Shown one piece after another: positions 59,839 to 64,000 of a stretch of 64,000 bases of DNA. How positions within the stretch are numbered: position 1 is the first letter of the stretch; the number at the start of each line of letters is the position of its first letter. Position numbers and translations under genes: made by a program. The notes under the pieces are model-generated. The model was not told the origin of the DNA, ran no database searches, and saw nothing but the letters and a program-made list of their open reading frames with translations. The stretch is from assembly GCA_003151595.1 (NCBI GenBank), contig PLXW01000017.1:7855-71854 (forward strand). Reading direction: 5' to 3'. The DNA comes from Myxococcales bacterium. Lineage in GTDB: Bacteria; Myxococcota; Polyangia; Polyangiales; Polyangiaceae.

Positions 59839-59881
59839 GGCCGAGAGCGTAGTCCGTTCCGTGCGGCGTGCACGCGCGGCA

Positions 59882-61054
59882 TCACATGCCGCAGCTCTGC
59901 CCCGTATCGATGATGTCGATCCCGGTGACGGCCATGACGTAGCTCGCCCCGTCGGCGCTCATCACCTTCAGCTCGTGCAGGCTGCCGGCGTTCCCGGGCC
60001 CGTCGAGCCACAGCGACGCGATGCGGCCGTCGGGGAGAACGCACGGCGAGTTGTCGTTCGTCTGGCTCGGCGCCACGACGGCGAAGCTGCTCGGCGCCGT
60101 GAAGCGCCACACCTGCTCGGTGCCGGCCCAATCGGCCTCGAAGACGATCGTTCCGTCGGGCGCGAAGTCGGGGTGATGCGTGACGCTGGTGGCGACCGCT
60201 CCCGGGCCGGCCGTGTGCGCGATGACGATCGAGGTGCCGCTGCCGTCGGTGTTGGCCGTGCAAATGTCGGACGCGGGCGCCTGGTACTCCGTCGGCCCGC
60301 AGTCGAAGACGACCTTCGACGCGTCGGCCGAGAGCGCGAGGTCGTGCGCGTAGGGCGCTGTCATCGCCGCGGTGAGCAGCGTCGGCGCTCCCCACACGCT
60401 CGCAGTCTTCTTGATCGCGTACAGGTCCTCGCTGTGCCCTGCGTCGCTCGCGACCGACGGGTACACGATGAGCGCTCCGCCCGACGCGATCGCCGGGCGC
60501 CCGGCGGCGACGATCTCCGTTCCCGCCGCGTGCTCGACGAGCGACGCGCTCGACCCATCGCCGCTCGCGACGGCGAGGCAGTCGCCGCTCTGGCACCCGA
60601 AGCGCGTCGTCACGAACGCGATCGATGCGCCGTCGCGCGCGAGGTTCGCCCACTGATCTGTCCCCGCCGACTGCGCGTCGAGCTTCGTCGCCAGCGCCGT
60701 CCGCGGCGCGTTCACGATCGGCGCCACGAGATCCCAGCTCGCGACTCCGCCGTCGACCGCCGGATATTCCGCGAGCACGTGCCCCTCGGCCGCGTCGAAC
60801 GGACCGGCGTCGAACGGAGAGACGCCGTCGCTGCTCGCGCCGTCGGACAGGTCGGGCGCGTCGTCGCCCGCCTCCACGATCGCCGTCCCGTCCTGGCCGG
60901 CGGCGCCGTCGCTCGCGGCGTCGTTCGCCTGCGTCGCGTCGGGTGACGCGTCGGCGGCGTTCGTGTCGTCGGCGTTGGAGCTGCATCCGGAGAGCAGCGC
61001 CAGGAGCGCGAAGGGAATGGTGGGGATGGTGCGACGGATCGGCGCTCGGAGCAT
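59882..61054 (-). CDS. Beta-propeller-like lipoprotein
   Basis: A 390-aa lipoprotein with lipobox LLSGC (C24) and a long Asp/Ala/Gly/Ser linker. The mature part shows repeated strands of a TolB/WD40-type propeller: DQWANLARDGASIAFVTTRF, ALSADASKVVFDCG, HPDFAPDGTIVFEADW and VLPDGRIASLWLDG. About five such units can be counted, fewer than a complete seven-blade propeller, so some strands may be diverged. Function unknown; probably a periplasmic or surface binding protein. Confidence 0.72.
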   Translation of the reverse strand: MLRAPIRRTIPTIPFALLALLSGCSSNADDTNAADASPDATQANDAASDGAAGQDGTAIVEAGDDAPDLSDGASSDGVSPFDAGPFDAAEGHVLAEYPAVDGGVASWDLVAPIVNAPRTALATKLDAQSAGTDQWANLARDGASIAFVTTRFGCQSGDCLAVASGDGSSASLVEHAAGTEIVAAGRPAIASGGALIVYPSVASDAGHSEDLYAIKKTASVWGAPTLLTAAMTAPYAHDLALSADASKVVFDCGPTEYQAPASDICTANTDGSGTSIVIAHTAGPGAVATSVTHHPDFAPDGTIVFEADWAGTEQVWRFTAPSSFAVVAPSQTNDNSPCVLPDGRIASLWLDGPGNAGSLHELKVMSADGASYVMAVTGIDIIDTGQSCGM

Positions 61055-61088
61055 GATCCGCTACGCATCACGCCTTACGCCCGCTCCG

Positions 61089-61655
61089 TCAAGACGCGTC
61101 GATCGCGGTCGTCGTCAGCGGCCCGTCGAGCGTGACGCCGTCGCACGTCGCGTACAGGTGCCCGCCGCTTCGAACCAGCGCGAACCGCCCTCCGGCGGCG
61201 GCGATCCGCTCGGCCAGAGCATCGACGAACGACGCCTCGACGGTCATCACCGTCACGCGATCGCCTCGCGGCAGCGCGCGCGCGCGTTCGATGATCCCCT
61301 GCGCGGCCTGCACCTCGTTCGTGCAGAACACGACCACGCGCACCGCGCCGTTCGTCGCGCGCTTCAAGCGATCGCTCGCCGGAGATCCGATCTCGATCCA
61401 CACCGCGACCCGCCCGGTCGACGCGGAGTCGGCGTCGCGAATCGCGATCTCGGCCTCGTCGTTGTCGGACAGCCCCGCGCGCGCGAACTCGATCCCGTCG
61501 GCGTAGAGCAGCGCATAGGCGAGCGTCTTGGTGAGGACGCGCCGCGCCGACTCCGACGGATGCTGCGCCACGCGCAGATCAAGCGACTCGTAGACGCCGC
61601 GGTCGACGTCCGACAGATCGATCCGCAGATGATGAACCGTCCCCGTTCGCGCCAC
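61089..61655 (-). CDS. yaeQ: YaeQ-family protein
   Basis: A 188-aa YaeQ-like protein from GTG 61655, which gives TGTVHHLRIDLSDVDRGVYE, a family-typical N-terminus. Other family stretches are LRVAQHPSESARRVLTKTLAYAL, LSDNDEAEIAIRD, VWIEIGSPASDRLKRA, VVFCTNEV and ITVMTVEASF-like (VTVMTVEASFVDAL). The fold is related to PD-(D/E)xK nucleases, but the biological role is not established. It is the gene after the MYXO-CTERM protein, 14 bp downstream. Confidence 0.85.
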   Translation of the reverse strand: MARTGTVHHLRIDLSDVDRGVYESLDLRVAQHPSESARRVLTKTLAYALLYADGIEFARAGLSDNDEAEIAIRDADSASTGRVAVWIEIGSPASDRLKRATNGAVRVVVFCTNEVQAAQGIIERARALPRGDRVTVMTVEASFVDALAERIAAAGGRFALVRSGGHLYATCDGVTLDGPLTTTAIDAS

Positions 61656-61669
61656 GCAGCCCGGCTCTC

Positions 61670-63115
61670 TCAGCGCCGCCGGCGACGTCGTACGATGGCC
61701 GCGCAACACGCCGCGAACAGCGCTCCGAACGCGGTCGTCGTTCCAGCGGGCGTCCCCACGCCGTCAGTCGAGCAGAAGCCGCCGCCGGCGCGCCCGTTCT
61801 TCGACCAGTACCAAGCGTAGAAGTCGCTGGCTTCGAGCGGGTTGCCGCACGCGGTGGCGAGCGTACCGACGTTCCCGACCGCGTCGGTCGCGCCCACGCC
61901 GATCTCGTAATAGTAGCCGTCCTTCAGCCCCGTGATCGTCGCCGAGGTGTCGGTCGCGTTGGCCTGTCCGCAGAGGTAGGCCGCGGGGAGCACCGTCTGC
62001 GTCGCGCCGGGGCCGACCGCGACCGAGCCGTCCTTCAACGTCAGGGGCTTGGCGGCCGCGGCGAAGACGGTCGACGCAGCGCACGTGCCGCCGCCGGTGA
62101 ACGGGATCGCCGCGTCGTTCACGTTGACGCCGCTCGAGCATCCGCCGGCTTCGTCGGTCGAGGGCGCGGTCGATTGCGCATCGGTGGAGGCCTCGGCGTC
62201 GAGCGATGCGTTCGCGTCACTCGGCTCGCTCGCGTCGATCGATTGCGTCGCGTCGGTGGACGGCGTCGCGTCGATCGAATCGTTCGCGTCACTCGATTCC
62301 TTCGCGTCGCCGTCGCTGGCATCGCTCGCGTCATTCGTCGACGCGTCGACGCAGGCGGTGGTCGTCGGCGGGTAGTACGCGACTCCGTTGGTCTCGGTCT
62401 CCTCGCCGCGCGGCGGGTCGCAGTACAAGTTCCAGCCGGTGATGTCCGGATCGCTGACGGCCGGGATGCTCATGCTCACCGAGCTGTCACCCGAGTTGGC
62501 CGCGACGGCCTTGCTCGCCGCGGCCTGCGTGTCGACGAGGACGGGGTACGGCTGGGCGAGGCCAATCGCGTTATCGAAGCCGTCGACGAAGAAGAAGTAG
62601 AGCCACAGCGACGCCCCCGCCGACGACGTCTGCGCGACGCATGCGCTGTTCGTCGCCGCCGAATACACGGTCGGCGGCGAGCTGGTCGACGTGGCGTACT
62701 TGGCGAGATCCTGCATCCGGACCAGCACCGTGATCTTCGACGCCTGCGGGATCGCTCCCGCCGTCACCGGCCAGCACGTCGGCGTGAGTCCTTCGCGTGC
62801 GGCGTACGGCGTGCAATCGCCGGGGCCGACGTAGGCTACGAGCTGATCGTTCGGGTTCGTGTCGAGCCCGAGAACGAACTTGTAGTCGAGGTCGGCCGCG
62901 CAGTCGGAGAAGTTCACGGCGTTGACCGGAACGCCGCCGGGGTGCGGGTGCTTGTCGAGATCGTCGGCGCTCGTCGTCCCGTCCGACTCGACGCGCAGGA
63001 CCGGGCCCACGATGCCGGTCACGCTCTGCGCGCGCGCGCCGCGCGATGCCAGCAAGAGCGCCAGCACCGCGAGGCCGCGGACCAAGGTTGAAAAACGGAG
63101 CTGCGCAGGCCGCAT
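61670..63115 (-). CDS. Secreted protein with a MYXO-CTERM-like C-terminus and an Asp/Ser linker
   Basis: A 481-aa protein when begun at the ATG at 63115 (MRPAQLRFSTLVRGLAVLALLLASRGARA); ATG 63133 is equally likely. The N-terminal half is a beta-rich domain, probably fibronectin-like, with WLYFFFVDGFDNAIGL and ITGWNLYCDPPRGEE. About residues 265-340 form a linker of repeating Asp-Ala-Ser. The C-terminus, GGGFCSTDGVGTPAG followed by a hydrophobic helix and RRRRRR, is a MYXO-CTERM sorting tail, which would direct cleavage and surface anchoring. Function unknown. Confidence 0.7.
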   Translation of the reverse strand: MRPAQLRFSTLVRGLAVLALLLASRGARAQSVTGIVGPVLRVESDGTTSADDLDKHPHPGGVPVNAVNFSDCAADLDYKFVLGLDTNPNDQLVAYVGPGDCTPYAAREGLTPTCWPVTAGAIPQASKITVLVRMQDLAKYATSTSSPPTVYSAATNSACVAQTSSAGASLWLYFFFVDGFDNAIGLAQPYPVLVDTQAAASKAVAANSGDSSVSMSIPAVSDPDITGWNLYCDPPRGEETETNGVAYYPPTTTACVDASTNDASDASDGDAKESSDANDSIDATPSTDATQSIDASEPSDANASLDAEASTDAQSTAPSTDEAGGCSSGVNVNDAAIPFTGGGTCAASTVFAAAAKPLTLKDGSVAVGPGATQTVLPAAYLCGQANATDTSATITGLKDGYYYEIGVGATDAVGNVGTLATACGNPLEASDFYAWYWSKNGRAGGGFCSTDGVGTPAGTTTAFGALFAACCAAIVRRRRRR

Positions 63116-63283
63116 CGGCAGGAGGGAGAGCATTGCACATGCCACGGCGCGCGTGCTCGCATTTGCCGCGAATTGCAGCGATTCCGCGATCGAATCGCCG
63201 GCCAAGTTGGCACCCTCGCGGCGTGTGCTCATGCTCGCTTCGACAAGTTGGCAACGCTCAGTCACGCGCCCGCACGCGCCCGC

Positions 63284-64000
63284 TCACGCCCGCTGAACGA
63301 CTCCGCGCGCCGTCTCGGCGAACACGAGGTCCGGCAGATACCGCTTCGCGCTGTTCACTTGCCACTCGCCGGCGAACAGCGCGACCGCGCGACCGCGCAC
63401 GTCGACCGCCGGGATGCCGACGTTCTCGCGACCGAAGGCCACGAGGTCGACGTCCTGCCCGTCGCTCCGCGAGATCCACCGCGCGAACTCGACGGCCATC
63501 GTCTCGAGGCGCACGTCGGCGTCGTACTCGTTCTTCAATCGGTACTTCACCACCTCGAGCTGCAGCGCGCCGACCGCGCCGAGGATCGTGTCCCCCTCGC
63601 GCCCCTCCGGCGGCCGATAGAGCTGGATGGTCCCTTCTTGCGCGAGCTGCTCGAGCCCCTTCTTCAGCTGCTTGCGACGGAGCGGATCGATCATCACCAC
63701 GCGCGCGAAGTGCTCCGGCGCGAAGCTGGGGATGTCTTCGAAGAGGAACTTCTTCCCGGCCGTCAGCGTGTCGCCGATCTCGAAGACGCCCGGGTCGTAG
63801 ACGCCGATGACGTCGCCCGCGTAGCCCGCATCGACGATCGTGCGCTCCTGCGCCATGAACGTCGTCGGGTTGGCGAGGCGCATCGTCTTGTCGGTGCGCA
63901 CCTGGAGCACCTTCATCCCGCGCTCGAACTTGCCCGAGCAGATGCGCATGAAGGCGACGCGATCGCGGTGCGCCTTGTCCATGTTCGCCTGGATCTTGAA
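63284..64000 (-). CDS. prfC: Peptide chain release factor 3 (C-terminal part; start beyond the window)
   Basis: The minus-strand frame reads from the window edge as FKIQANMDKAHRDRVAFMRI, the domain II opening of RF3. It continues with SGKFERGMKVLQVRTDK, DIPSFAPEHFARV, GALQLEVVKYRLKNEYDADV and SAKRYLPDLVFAET. RF3 is a GTPase that releases RF1 and RF2 from the ribosome after termination. The N-terminal GTPase domain is outside the window. It precedes the MYXO-CTERM gene with no clear link. Confidence 0.93.
   Translation of the reverse strand, partial: FKIQANMDKAHRDRVAFMRICSGKFERGMKVLQVRTDKTMRLANPTTFMAQERTIVDAGYAGDVIGVYDPGVFEIGDTLTAGKKFLFEDIPSFAPEHFARVVMIDPLRRKQLKKGLEQLAQEGTIQLYRPPEGREGDTILGAVGALQLEVVKYRLKNEYDADVRLETMAVEFARWISRSDGQDVDLVAFGRENVGIPAVDVRGRAVALFAGEWQVNSAKRYLPDLVFAETARGVVQRA

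Overview
The window is about 64 kb of very GC-rich DNA. It most resembles a Myxococcota (delta-proteobacterial) chromosome. The signs are two MYXO-CTERM-like tails, many lipoproteins with Asp/Gly/Ala linkers after the lipobox Cys, Cys-rich myxobacterial surface repeats, an AgmX-like domain, a stand-alone sigma-54 activator, and long stop-free antisense frames caused by GC bias. I see no tRNA, rRNA, IS element, phage gene or cas gene. The taxonomic call is inference from protein style.

0-10 kb: an amidase and a tiny low-complexity lipoprotein, a Tam-like methyltransferase, a Cys-rich lipoprotein, a two-gene P-loop ATPase + degenerate-STAND/TPR operon (4525-7178), and a large membrane spermidine-synthase-like protein. 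10-17 kb: a tight minus-strand run of metabolic genes (acyl-CoA dehydrogenase, AgmX-like lipoprotein, acyl-CoA dehydrogenase, PanE-like reductase, F420/NADP-type reductase, GMC oxidoreductase). A 112-bp composite palindromic repeat occurs twice here, and one copy is fused to the start of the lipoprotein gene. 17-22 kb: HAD phosphatase, TolC-like protein, a tandem pair of small Cys-rich lipoproteins, and a YgiQ-family radical SAM protein.

22.3-22.6 kb holds the most striking non-coding element: ten copies of the palindrome TGTCGCGACA (or near variants) at exactly 22-bp intervals, between ygiQ and a sigma-54 activator. 22.6-46 kb is a cell-surface province: a TPR membrane protein, three Cys-rich lipoproteins, two giant paralogous ASH/HYDIN-type (Ig-like) lipoproteins with 8 and 10 repeats, a four-haem lipoprotein cytochrome, a signal peptidase I, a PstS-like secreted protein, and a membrane protein with two cyclic-nucleotide-binding-like domains that is translationally coupled to the second giant lipoprotein.

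46-48.4 kb: YceI protein, a fused cytochrome-beta-barrel and a monohaem cytochrome with a MYXO-CTERM-like tail form a compact candidate envelope electron-transfer operon. 48.6-54 kb: DUF4397-type lipoprotein, a 579-bp non-coding stretch with a large inverted repeat and a decaying 44-bp tandem array, a porin and a purple-acid-phosphatase-like enzyme. 53.5-64 kb: a second amidase, a GpsA-like protein lacking its catalytic Lys, a DUF885 lipoprotein, a hemerythrin with a polyglycine tail, an aldehyde dehydrogenase, a beta-propeller-like lipoprotein, a YaeQ protein, a MYXO-CTERM protein, and the 3' part of prfC (release factor 3), cut by the window edge.
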